DNA of 6,016 bases from UBA6136 sp041158345. Lineage in GTDB: Bacteria > Pseudomonadota > Gammaproteobacteria > Methylococcales > Methylococcaceae. Of this stretch, positions 1 through 5,657 are shown piece by piece. The stretch is from positions 1 to 6,016 of the forward strand of contig JBEBBO010000035.1 in the NCBI GenBank assembly GCA_041158345.1, in the 5' to 3' direction. Within the stretch, counting starts at the first letter, position 1. Every line of letters starts with the position of its first letter. Under the pieces are notes generated by a model. That model was not told where the DNA came from. It ran no database searches and was given only the letters and a program-made list of their open reading frames with translations. A program made the translations under genes and the position numbers.

Positions 1-187
1 TGAAATCAATCGGGGTATCCGCGCGTTCGACGGAGCCGGCCTTCTTGGCTTCATAGGAGGCTTTGATGTGTTCGAGCGATCGGTTATAGACAAACCGGCA
101 GGCGCCCTCCGTTCGGGCAAACAGCCGCCTCTGATCCTGGGTCGGGTAGACGATATGGATGACCTGCCGAACCTCAGCTAGCGTGGG
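1..187 (-). pseudogene. TnpB (IS200/IS605 OrfB) N-terminal fragment without a start codon
   Basis: Reading the minus strand from 187 to 1 gives an open frame containing HIVYPTQDQRRLF, then TEGACRFVYNRSLEHIKASY and a K/A-rich linker ending in DTPIDF at the window edge. This is the N-terminal helix-turn-helix region of the TnpB/OrfB family (typical pattern: RLYPT..Q...L....G..RFVYN..L). TnpB proteins are RNA-guided nucleases carried by IS200/IS605 and IS607 elements and are relatives of Cas12. The frame is closed upstream by a TAA at 190-188. No ATG, GTG or TTG lies in frame between that stop and the window edge. The family normally starts only a few residues before this point, so the start codon seems to have been lost, most simply through insertion or rearrangement by the adjacent IS110 element. 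The rest of the gene lies beyond position 1, so the RuvC-like part cannot be judged. The family call is fairly safe; the broken state is inferred. Confidence 0.65.
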
Positions 188-214
188 TTAAGCTTGAGGT
201 TCGCAAAAACCAAG

Positions 215-225
215 GGCTCAGAGCC
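215..225. repeat. Palindrome GGCTCAGAGCC near the IS left end
   Basis: GGCTC-A-GAGCC is a perfect 5-bp dyad around position 220, in the short gap between the TnpB fragment and the transposase start. Its right part (TCAGAGCC, 218-225) is the inverse of GGCTCTGA at 1610-1617 beyond the transposase, so it may be the left subterminal inverted repeat of the IS. The match is short and unproven. Confidence 0.3.
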
Positions 226-231
226 ACAACT

Positions 232-238
232 AAGGGGA
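232..238 (+). promoter_or_regulatory. Ribosome binding site deciding the transposase start
   Basis: AAGGGGA sits 6 nt upstream of the ATG at 245. It supports that ATG as the true start instead of the longer reading from TTG 194, which has no comparable site. Confidence 0.7.
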
Positions 239-244
239 CAGGTC

Positions 245-1357
245 ATGAATGATGGTAGCAAATACATTGGTCTCGACGTTCACAAGGAAACGATCGCCGT
301 TGCCATAGCTGAGGCATCCGGTGGTGAGGTCCGTTATTTCGGAGAGATCAGGAATACCCCCGATGCGATTCGCAAACTTTGCGAAAAAATTAAGCCTGCT
401 ACAGGTGGTTTATTCTTCTGTTATGAGTCAGGCCCCTGTGGCTTTGGTATTCATCGACAGTTACTTGATTTGGGCTGGGACTGCCTCGTCGCAGCAACTT
501 CACTGATTCCACGCAAGGCGGGAGATCGTGTCAAAACTGACCGTCGCGATAGCCTCATGCTCGCCAGACTTCTACGATCGGGCGAACTAACCGGATCATG
601 GGTTCCTGATGATGAACAGGAAGCTTTGAGGGACCTCACTCGAGCCCGGGTGGATCTCAGAAATTTGGAGAAAAAAACCAAACAACTGGTGCTCGCATTC
701 CTGCTGAGACACGGTCGTCGCTATCCAGGAAAGAGCCCTTGGACAAAGGCTCACTTTGGCTGGTTAGCCGAGCAGAAATTTGATAGCCCGAGTCAGCAGA
801 TCGTATTCCAAGAATACTTGAATGCCATGGAATCCATGAGTCATCGAATTGATTCAGTGGATCGTCAACTGACAGAGATGTCAAAACACCCCATATTCAA
901 AGATGTCGTTACGAGTCTGATGGCATTGCGGGGCGTTCAACAGGTAACAGCTCTGAGCATCATTGCTGAACTTGGTGACATCAAACGATTTGATAGTGCT
1001 CCTCAACTGATGGCTTATCTCGGATTGGTTCCTAGTGAATACTCCAGTGGAGGCAGTCGGAATCGTGGCGGAATCACCAAGACCGGAAATAGCCATTTAC
1101 GGCGGCTATTGATTGAGTCAGCTTGGTCTTACCGTTTTCCAGCTCGAAAAACACGAGCACTTGAGCAGCGTTCTGCGGGTGCCTCAGAGGCGATACAGGA
1201 GATTGCCTGGAAAGCACAGGTCCGGCTCTGTGGTCGCTATCACTCATTTCAGCAGCGTGGAAAAAATAAGTTACAAGCCTGTACTGCAATCGCAAGAGAG
1301 CTTTCGGGCTTTATTTGGGCCATAGGGCAAAGCTGCCCAAGTTATTTAGCGTCGTAG
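245..1357 (+). CDS. IS110-family transposase (DEDD/serine recombinase)
   Basis: This 370-residue protein catalyses excision and insertion of its element, guided in this family by an element-encoded RNA. The N-terminal RuvC-like domain (about 5-155) opens with YIGLDVHKETIAVA and shows the four acidic residues D11, E61 (CYESGP), D99 and D102 (KTDRRD). A helical linker follows (about 135-215). The C-terminal Transposase_20 domain (about 220-300) has LRGVQQVTALSIIAELGD and then GLVPSEYSSGG, followed by RNRGGITKTGNSHLRRLL; the catalytic serine should be S267 or S268. The length is normal and no frameshift is visible, so the gene looks intact. The ATG at 245 is preferred over an upstream TTG at 194: the protein then begins MNDGSKYIGLDVHK as the family does, and a strong Shine-Dalgarno AAGGGGA lies at 232-238, 6 nt before it. 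The probable guide-RNA region lies directly downstream. Confidence 0.95.
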   Translation: MNDGSKYIGLDVHKETIAVAIAEASGGEVRYFGEIRNTPDAIRKLCEKIKPATGGLFFCYESGPCGFGIHRQLLDLGWDCLVAATSLIPRKAGDRVKTDRRDSLMLARLLRSGELTGSWVPDDEQEALRDLTRARVDLRNLEKKTKQLVLAFLLRHGRRYPGKSPWTKAHFGWLAEQKFDSPSQQIVFQEYLNAMESMSHRIDSVDRQLTEMSKHPIFKDVVTSLMALRGVQQVTALSIIAELGDIKRFDSAPQLMAYLGLVPSEYSSGGSRNRGGITKTGNSHLRRLLIESAWSYRFPARKTRALEQRSAGASEAIQEIAWKAQVRLCGRYHSFQQRGKNKLQACTAIARELSGFIWAIGQSCPSYLAS

Positions 1358-1366
1358 GTTGAAAAA

Positions 1367-1573
1367 GATTTATGCAGTGCATAGAAAGCGGAACGGACAA
1401 CGGTGGGAGAACCCTTGTAGAGCCTATGAGGCCCCCTAGTAGGAGGTGATCCTCGCGGATAGAGAAAGGCAGCTCCCCGACGAACCATTGTCATGCGGTA
1501 ACCAATCCGCGAATACCAGAGTGTCAACCGTCGGTAAGCCGTCCGTTCTGCTTTCTATGCACTGAAATAAATC
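1367..1573 (+). ncRNA. Candidate structured RNA of the IS110/IS1111 element (bridge/seek RNA type)
   Basis: Starting 10 nt after the transposase stop, two arms 24 nt long, 1375-1398 and 1541-1564, are inverted copies with one difference (G1390 against T1549), which would be a G-U wobble in RNA. Beyond a small asymmetric internal loop (G1374 against A1565-A1566) the pairing continues for 7 more bp (1367-1373 with 1567-1573). About 142 nt are enclosed. Inside, GAGG-TGAT-CCTC (1443-1454) forms a tetraloop hairpin, CGCGGAT (1454-1460) can pair with ATCCGCG (1505-1511), and ACGGT (1400-1404) with ACCGT (1527-1531). No plausible protein is encoded here. IS1111-subgroup elements are known to carry their guide RNA at this place. 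The very long closing stem is unlike the shorter stems I know for bridge RNAs, so the RNA identity is an inference. A small inverted-repeat element is the alternative. Confidence 0.45.
1375..1564. repeat. 24-bp near-perfect inverted repeat pair, arms 1375-1398 and 1541-1564
   Basis: The left arm starts CAGTGCATAGAAAG and the right arm ends CTTTCTATGCACTG; 23 of 24 positions are complementary. The flanking bases show no direct target duplication but do show further complementarity, which favours an RNA or cruciform stem over a transposon end pair. The structure is directly visible; its role is not. Confidence 0.85.
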
Positions 1574-1644
1574 CGAGAAATAGGACTTTACAAAATGTCA
1601 TCCATACCAGGCTCTGATTTTGAAGGCGCGATAGAAAATGTTCA

Positions 1645-1665
1645 CAGACGCTAATTTAGCGGCTG
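1645..1665. repeat. Imperfect 21-bp palindrome
   Basis: The core CGCTAATTTAGCG (1649-1661) is a perfect dyad around 1655, and CAG/CTG extend it outward past one mismatch. It lies just outside the presumed right end of the IS. It could be a terminal hairpin of an IS200/IS605-type element related to the TnpB fragment, an operator, or chance. Confidence 0.4.
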
Positions 1666-1972
1666 CAATTACACTCCGTCAATCACTCAACTGCATTAAA
1701 TCACGTGCCTTTTCATCGGAATGGTGAGCAATACATCCCACACGTCATCCCCATCCCAACCATAGGTTGGGCGCTCACACGAGAGAAGAAAATTAAGATT
1801 GAAACGGCGCGGATCAACACCGAAAATGCCCTCGAACGCCCTGCGACGCAATAATGGCTCTCCGTCTCGGGGGTCGTCGTGCTTCCGTGCACTCCTTCAC
1901 GGCCTTCTCCAATGAGGGTTTTGACTACATTGAGCCGGCAATGAGGAGTTCTTTTCTCCATGGGTAGATACT

Positions 1973-1985
1973 AACCAAGTTGGTT
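1973..1985. repeat. 13-bp palindrome downstream of sdhE
   Basis: AACCAAGTTGGTT is a perfect dyad around 1979, 30 nt past the sdhE stop codon. On the minus strand it is neither GC-rich nor followed by a T-run, so it does not qualify as an intrinsic terminator. No function is assigned. Confidence 0.4.
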
Positions 1986-2014
1986 GTTTGCGGCAATTTC
2001 AAAATGATATGGCA

Positions 2015-2269
2015 TTACCGCTCCGTAACTCCTGGAGCGAGGCCTGGAAAACCCCTGAGGCGCAAGGCAAGATCGAGGTCCAATGGATCCTTGGGGAGAG
2101 GGCCTGTCAGGCGATCCCAGAGGATAGGGTCTGAGAGTTCAAGCCACTCGCTAAAGCGAATCCGAAGAGTCTCGGGCAAGTCCCTGAACTGATGCTCAAG
2201 AAAGTAGGCGAAGAGTTCATCCAACTCGCGCATACCCCGCCGACACCGCCAGCGAATATCCCCGTTCAT
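2015..2269 (-). CDS. sdhE: SdhE, FAD assembly factor for SdhA
   Basis: This small soluble protein (84 residues; E. coli SdhE is 88) belongs to the SdhE/SDHAF2 (YgfY, DUF339) family, which promotes covalent attachment of FAD to the flavoprotein subunit of succinate dehydrogenase. The signature RRGMRELD is at residues 10-17, containing the family RGxxExD motif (R11, G12, E15, D17). It is followed by the acidic helical core with FLEHQF and FSEWLELSDPILWDRL. The start is the ATG at 2269, whose ATGA overlaps the sdhB stop codon; the purine run AAAAGGA lies right against it, too close to act as a normal ribosome site, so translation probably depends on coupling to sdhB. A longer reading from 2380 would only add residues out of frame with the end of sdhB. 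It closes the operon, and its predicted target, the SdhA active-site histidine, is encoded two genes upstream. Confidence 0.93.
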   Translation of the reverse strand: MNGDIRWRCRRGMRELDELFAYFLEHQFRDLPETLRIRFSEWLELSDPILWDRLTGPLPKDPLDLDLALRLRGFPGLAPGVTER

Positions 2270-3060
2270 TCCTTTTGTGGATCGGGAAGGCGAGCAACCG
2301 CCTTCTTGATGTCGGCAATGGCTTTGGCGGGGTTCAGTCCCTTGGGACAGCTGTCGGTACAGTTCATGATGGTATGGCACCGATAGAGCTTGAACGCATC
2401 ATCCAACGCTCTCAGACGCTCCTCAGTGGCTTCATCCCGACTGTCATTGATCCAGCGAGCGGCCTGGAGCAAAACTGCCGGTCCCAGATATTGATCGCCA
2501 TTCCACCAGTAGCTGGGGCAGCTGGTCGAGCAGCAGGCACAAAGCACACACTCGACCAGACCTTCGAGGAGGTGACGCTCTTCGATGGACTGGAGACGTT
2601 CCCCGTTTTTGGGGGGCTCTGAGGTGGTTTTAATCCAGGGTTCGATCGCCGCATACTGACGGTAGATGCCCGAAAGATCAGGCACCAGATCCTTGATGAC
2701 CGGCAGGTGGGGGAGGGGATAGATCCGTATGGGCCCTTTAAGGCCATCCAGCGCATGGGTGCAAGCCAGGGTGTTCCGGCCATTGATATTCATGGCGCAG
2801 GATCCACACACGCCTTCCCGACACGATCTTCTGAAGGTCAGACTGCTGTCAACCTCATTTTTGATCTTGAATAGCGCATCCAGCACCATCGGACCCAAGG
2901 CATCGCGGTCCAGCTCAAAGCGGTCAAGACGAGGCGAATGGGGCGCTTCCGGGTCGAATCGATAGACCTCAACGACCAGGATGTTTTGAGTGCCTTGAGG
3001 TGCCGGGTAGGTTTGGCCCGGTCCAACGCGGGCGTCCTTGGGAAGTGAGAATTCGACCAT
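2266..3060 (-). CDS. sdhB: Succinate dehydrogenase iron-sulfur subunit SdhB
   Basis: This 264-residue electron-transfer subunit of complex II passes electrons from the SdhA flavin to the quinone site. The N-terminal ferredoxin domain has SCREGVCGSCAMNINGRNTL with [2Fe-2S] ligands C80, C85, C88 and C100. The C-terminal domain has CVLCACCSTSCPSYWW. C171, C174, C177 and C238 should bind [4Fe-4S], and C181, C228 and C234 should bind [3Fe-4S]. The tryptophans W185-W186 and the RCHTIMNC segment match the quinone-side region of the E. coli protein. The start MVEFSLPKDARVG is typical of alphaproteobacterial SdhB, so ATG 3060 is chosen over an ATG at 3111 that would overlap sdhA by 38 nt. It begins 13 nt after the sdhA stop codon, with a distant GAGG (11 nt spacing) as its ribosome site. 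Sequence style throughout, such as SRDEATEERL and PKGLNPAKAIADIKK, is the alpha/mitochondrial type. Confidence 0.97.
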   Translation of the reverse strand: MVEFSLPKDARVGPGQTYPAPQGTQNILVVEVYRFDPEAPHSPRLDRFELDRDALGPMVLDALFKIKNEVDSSLTFRRSCREGVCGSCAMNINGRNTLACTHALDGLKGPIRIYPLPHLPVIKDLVPDLSGIYRQYAAIEPWIKTTSEPPKNGERLQSIEERHLLEGLVECVLCACCSTSCPSYWWNGDQYLGPAVLLQAARWINDSRDEATEERLRALDDAFKLYRCHTIMNCTDSCPKGLNPAKAIADIKKAVARLPDPQKE

Positions 3061-3073
3061 GGTTTTAATCGCC

Positions 3074-4861
3074 TCAATAAACCCGGGGCGCCGGCGGAAC
3101 GGCGTCGACATCGGCTGACAGGGGTTTCAGATGCACCGGTCTTAATGCCTCCGTGACCGTCCCCGAGGCATCGATCCACGTCATCGAATGGTTCAACCAG
3201 TTCGTGTCATCCCGCTCGGGAAAGTCTTCTCGCGCATGTGCCCCACGGCTTTCGGTGCGGTTTTTGGCTGCAGACATGGTGACTTGAGCCTGACCTATCA
3301 GGTTGTCGAGTTCCAAGGTTTCAGCCAGATCGGTATTCCAGATGAGTCCATGATCCTGTATTCCGACATCCTTGAAACGCTCGGCAACCGCTTTCAGTTG
3401 TCCTTCACCTTCCTCGAGAACATCGCCCCTTCTGAAGACGCTGGCGTGAGACTGCATGACCCTTTGCATCGCGAGGCGGACCTCGGCGGTTCGATTTTTG
3501 CCTGAAGCCCAGCGGAGTCGGTCGAACCGGGCAATCAAAGGATCTACCGCCGCATCATGCAGGTCGGGATGGGGCTTTCCAGGCGAAAGGATTTCCGCGC
3601 AGCGAAGGCCGGCAGCCCGGCCGAAGACCACCAGGTCCAGCAGGGAGTTGGATCCCAGACGATTGGCACCATGGACCGAGACGCAGGCGCCCTCGCCAAT
3701 CGCCATCAAGCCTGGAACCACGGATTCGGGATCGCCATTCCGCAAGGTCACCACTTCGGTTTTATGGTTGGTCGGAATGCCACCCATGTTGTAGTGGACG
3801 GTAGGGAGAACCGGGATCGGCTCCTTTCGGACATCAATGCCGCCGAAAATACGAGCCGTCTCGGCAATGCCGGGCAGCCGTTCGTCGATGACTCGGGGGT
3901 CGAGATGCTCCAGGTGGAGGTGGACGTAATCCTTGTGAGGGCCAATGCCACGGCCTTCCCGAATTTCCACCGTGATGGCCCGGCTGACCACGTCTCTTGA
4001 GGCAAGATCCTTGGCATGGGGCGCATAACGGGGCATGAAACGTTCGCCTTCCGAATTGGTCAGGTAGCCGCCTTCACCGCGTGCGCCCTCGGTAATCAGA
4101 CAGCCTGATCCATAGATGCCGGTAGGGTGGAACTGCACGAACTCCATGTCCTGAAGTGGGAGCCCGGCGCGAAGCACCATGCCATTCCCATCCCCGGTGC
4201 AGGTATGCGCGGACGTGGATGAAAGATAGCAGCGACCATACCCGCCGGTGGCCAGAATGACCTGATGGGCCTTGAATAGATGCAGCGTTCCCTCTTCGAG
4301 TGACCAAGCCAGAACGCCGCGGCAGGCCCCATCGACCATGATGAGATCCAGCGTGATGTACTCGACAAAGAACTGAACCTGCCTTTTGAGCGATTGCTGG
4401 TAAAGGGTATGCAGGATGGCATGGCCCGTCTGGTCTGCAGCTGCACAGGTGCGTTTGGCCTGGCCTTCGCCAAAGTGCGTCGTCATGCCCCCAAAAGAGC
4501 GTTGATAGATACGGCCGTCTTCGGTTCGGGAGAAGGGCACCCCATAGCGCTCCAGTTCGAGAACGGCCGGAATGGCTTCGCGGCAGAGGACTTCAATTGC
4601 GTCCTGGTCACCGAGCCAATCCGAGCCTTTGATGGTGTCGTACATGTGCCAGCGCCAGTCATCTTCACCCATGTTGCCAAGGGCTGCACTGATACCTCCC
4701 TGCGCAGCAACCGTATGGCTTCGGGTCGGAAAGACTTTGGTAATGCAGGCCGTATTGAAACCCTGCTCGGCCAATGCCAGTGAAGCCCGAAGACCTGCGC
4801 CGCCCGCACCTATGACGACAACGTCCTGTTCATGTTCGATCAGGGGATAACTGGATTTCAT
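3074..4861 (-). CDS. sdhA: Succinate dehydrogenase flavoprotein subunit SdhA
   Basis: This is the catalytic subunit (595 residues, normal length), which oxidises succinate to fumarate at the cytoplasmic face. The FAD-binding Rossmann motif is VVVIGAGGAGLRAS (about 14-27). H49 in TRSHTVAAQGG is the expected covalent FAD attachment site. Active-site residues align with E. coli: H245 (QFHPTGIYG), R289 (ASRDVVSR, the proton-transfer arginine), H356 (PTVHYNMGG) and R401 (HGANRLGSNS). The C-terminal domain has NFRTESRG-type sequence (KNRTESRGAHAREDFPERDD) and ends in RVY. The stretch around 325-365 (ETARIFGGIDVRKEPIPVLP) follows the alphaproteobacterial/mitochondrial form. ATG 4861 is chosen because ATGA overlaps the sdhD stop codon, GGAG lies 7 nt upstream, and the family starts close to the Rossmann motif. 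An earlier ATG at 4888 would lie inside sdhD. All key residues are present, so the enzyme should be active. Confidence 0.98.
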   Translation of the reverse strand: MKSSYPLIEHEQDVVVIGAGGAGLRASLALAEQGFNTACITKVFPTRSHTVAAQGGISAALGNMGEDDWRWHMYDTIKGSDWLGDQDAIEVLCREAIPAVLELERYGVPFSRTEDGRIYQRSFGGMTTHFGEGQAKRTCAAADQTGHAILHTLYQQSLKRQVQFFVEYITLDLIMVDGACRGVLAWSLEEGTLHLFKAHQVILATGGYGRCYLSSTSAHTCTGDGNGMVLRAGLPLQDMEFVQFHPTGIYGSGCLITEGARGEGGYLTNSEGERFMPRYAPHAKDLASRDVVSRAITVEIREGRGIGPHKDYVHLHLEHLDPRVIDERLPGIAETARIFGGIDVRKEPIPVLPTVHYNMGGIPTNHKTEVVTLRNGDPESVVPGLMAIGEGACVSVHGANRLGSNSLLDLVVFGRAAGLRCAEILSPGKPHPDLHDAAVDPLIARFDRLRWASGKNRTAEVRLAMQRVMQSHASVFRRGDVLEEGEGQLKAVAERFKDVGIQDHGLIWNTDLAETLELDNLIGQAQVTMSAAKNRTESRGAHAREDFPERDDTNWLNHSMTWIDASGTVTEALRPVHLKPLSADVDAVPPAPRVY

Positions 4862-5223
4862 GCACCGACTCCATGGTGAAGTACCCACAGCGCACCGAGG
4901 CCAATGACTGCCGAGACGACCAGTACGCTCCGGGTGATCAGGAGTGAAAAACCGCGAAGCGAGGGGGTTGAAATGTAGTCCATCAGGATTGAGCGCAGGC
5001 CAAGGCTAGCGTGGATAAGGGTCGTGAGAATGAGAGTGGCGAGGCCGATTGCTTTTAAGGGGGACTCAAGCCACTCGACGAGATCGGCCCGGTGCAAGCC
5101 TGGAAGGAAGGCGAGGTGGAGGCCCAACCAGGGGACCAGCACCATTAAAATCAGCGCGGTGCCCCGCTCAAGCAGCCAATCCCGTCGACCGCTCTCGCCC
5201 GAATCGATCTGATGTCGTCTCAT
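4858..5223 (-). CDS. sdhD: Succinate dehydrogenase membrane anchor subunit SdhD
   Basis: This 121-residue membrane anchor of complex II forms, with SdhC, the heme b and quinone-binding domain. Three hydrophobic segments are visible at about 21-41, 56-80 and 93-115. The motif LIHASLGLRSILMDY places H71, D82 and Y83 at exactly the E. coli SdhD positions for the heme ligand (H71) and quinone-site residues (D82, Y83), which makes the identification strong despite low overall similarity. The short N-terminus contains a conserved-looking RRDWLLERGTA. ATG 5223 is chosen because its ATGA overlaps the sdhC stop codon and GGAAG lies 6 nt upstream. A longer reading from 5442 would run through sdhC in another frame. 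The 3' end overlaps the sdhA start by 4 nt. Confidence 0.93.
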   Translation of the reverse strand: MRRHQIDSGESGRRDWLLERGTALILMVLVPWLGLHLAFLPGLHRADLVEWLESPLKAIGLATLILTTLIHASLGLRSILMDYISTPSLRGFSLLITRSVLVVSAVIGLGALWVLHHGVGA

Positions 5224-5642
5224 AGCGGGCTTCCACTTTTTAACCAGCAGGGTGCAAAGACCATCAGTGTTGTCAGAATCAGCGCTGACATGATCTCGGT
5301 AATGCCCCATAGGGTCTGTTTCGAACGGGAAAATCCAAGGCTCAGGTCCCAAAGCAGGTGTCGGATGCCATGTACCAGATGATAGTTGAACAGGAGTAAC
5401 CATCCGGCAACCAAAAACCGTCCCAGAGGCTGTGTGAACCACTCGGTCACGTTTTCAAATATCGGCGCCTTTGTGGCGGCTGCGGCCAAAAGAAGGTTAC
5501 CCAGGACGAAACCCAAGGCCAGAAGTGCACCACTGATCCGATGCGAAATGGACAGAAGGGCGGTGAGCGGCAGTCGATAGATTTGGAGATGGGGGGACAA
5601 GACCCTTCTGGGTCTTTGGGGTGTTGAGGAGTCGATGTGCAT
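5220..5642 (-). CDS. sdhC: Succinate dehydrogenase cytochrome b556 subunit SdhC
   Basis: This 140-residue membrane subunit of complex II belongs to the Sdh_cyt family. The N-terminal signature SPHLQIYRLPLTALLSISHR (16-35) leads into ISG; S31 and R35 correspond to the quinone-site S27 and R31 of E. coli. Three membrane segments lie at about 36-57, 74-96 and 112-133. Heme ligand H88 is in NYHLVHGIRHLLWDLSLG (86-103), equivalent to E. coli H84. The start ATG 5642 follows the upstream SDHAF4-like gene by 15 nt; no strong Shine-Dalgarno site is visible there. The 3' end overlaps sdhD by 4 nt (ATGA). The extra histidine H91 next to the heme motif occupies a position that is V in E. coli. Confidence 0.95.
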   Translation of the reverse strand: MHIDSSTPQRPRRVLSPHLQIYRLPLTALLSISHRISGALLALGFVLGNLLLAAAATKAPIFENVTEWFTQPLGRFLVAGWLLLFNYHLVHGIRHLLWDLSLGFSRSKQTLWGITEIMSALILTTLMVFAPCWLKSGSPL

Positions 5643-5657
5643 GTCCCGTGATTCAGC

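Larger units (their letters stand above)
183..1617 (+). mobile_element. IS110/IS1111-family insertion sequence (ends approximate)
   Basis: The element consists of a single DEDD/serine transposase gene with a short left non-coding end (at most about 60 bp, because TnpB coding sequence reaches to about 170-180) and a long right non-coding end holding a structured segment. That asymmetry fits the IS1111 subgroup, where the guide (bridge/seek) RNA lies downstream of the transposase, rather than the IS110 subgroup, where it lies upstream. Exact ends cannot be set. IS110 elements lack long terminal inverted repeats and usually make no target duplication. A short inverted match, TCAGAGCC at 218-225 and GGCTCTGA at 1610-1617, could be the subterminal repeat typical of IS1111, but 8 bp could arise by chance. 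The left boundary given is where TnpB similarity ends and the right boundary is that repeat; both may be off by tens of bases. Confidence 0.55.
1618..2014. other. Gene-free stretch between the IS and sdhE
   Basis: I find no recognisable gene on either strand. The longest frames are short and carry no known motif. These include a minus-strand frame at 1713-1961 and a plus-strand frame at about 1660-1854 that lacks a good start. Visible structure is limited to a 21-bp imperfect palindrome (1645-1665), a CCGTG/CACGG pair (1885-1889 with 1898-1902) and a 13-bp palindrome (1973-1985). It may hold decayed mobile-element DNA, including the part of the TnpB locus cut off by the IS, but I cannot show this. 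No typical stem plus U-tract terminator for the sdh operon is seen. Confidence 0.5.

Noticed and set aside
1325..1338. GGGC/GCCC hairpin as a transposase terminator
   Set aside because: The stem is 4 bp, lies inside the coding sequence, and is not followed by a T-run.
1375..1564. Inverted repeats as the ends of a small MITE-like element
   Set aside because: The flanks show no direct target duplication and instead continue the complementarity, and the segment sits exactly where an IS1111 guide RNA is expected. Not fully excluded.
1713..1961. Minus-strand open frame of 82 codons
   Set aside because: Composition looks random, there is no known motif, and no ribosome site or conserved neighbour arrangement supports it.
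1973..1985. Terminator for the sdh operon
   Set aside because: The dyad is only 6 bp with a single central base, is not GC-rich, and has no T-run after it on the minus strand.
3061..3111. ATG at 3111 as the sdhB start
   Set aside because: It would overlap sdhA by 38 nt and add 17 residues not seen in the family; MVEFSLPK at 3060 matches known SdhB starts.
3557..4000. Plus-strand open frame of 147 codons
   Set aside because: It is antisense to sdhA, whose reading frame carries all expected active-site residues; it is a by-product of sdhA codon use.
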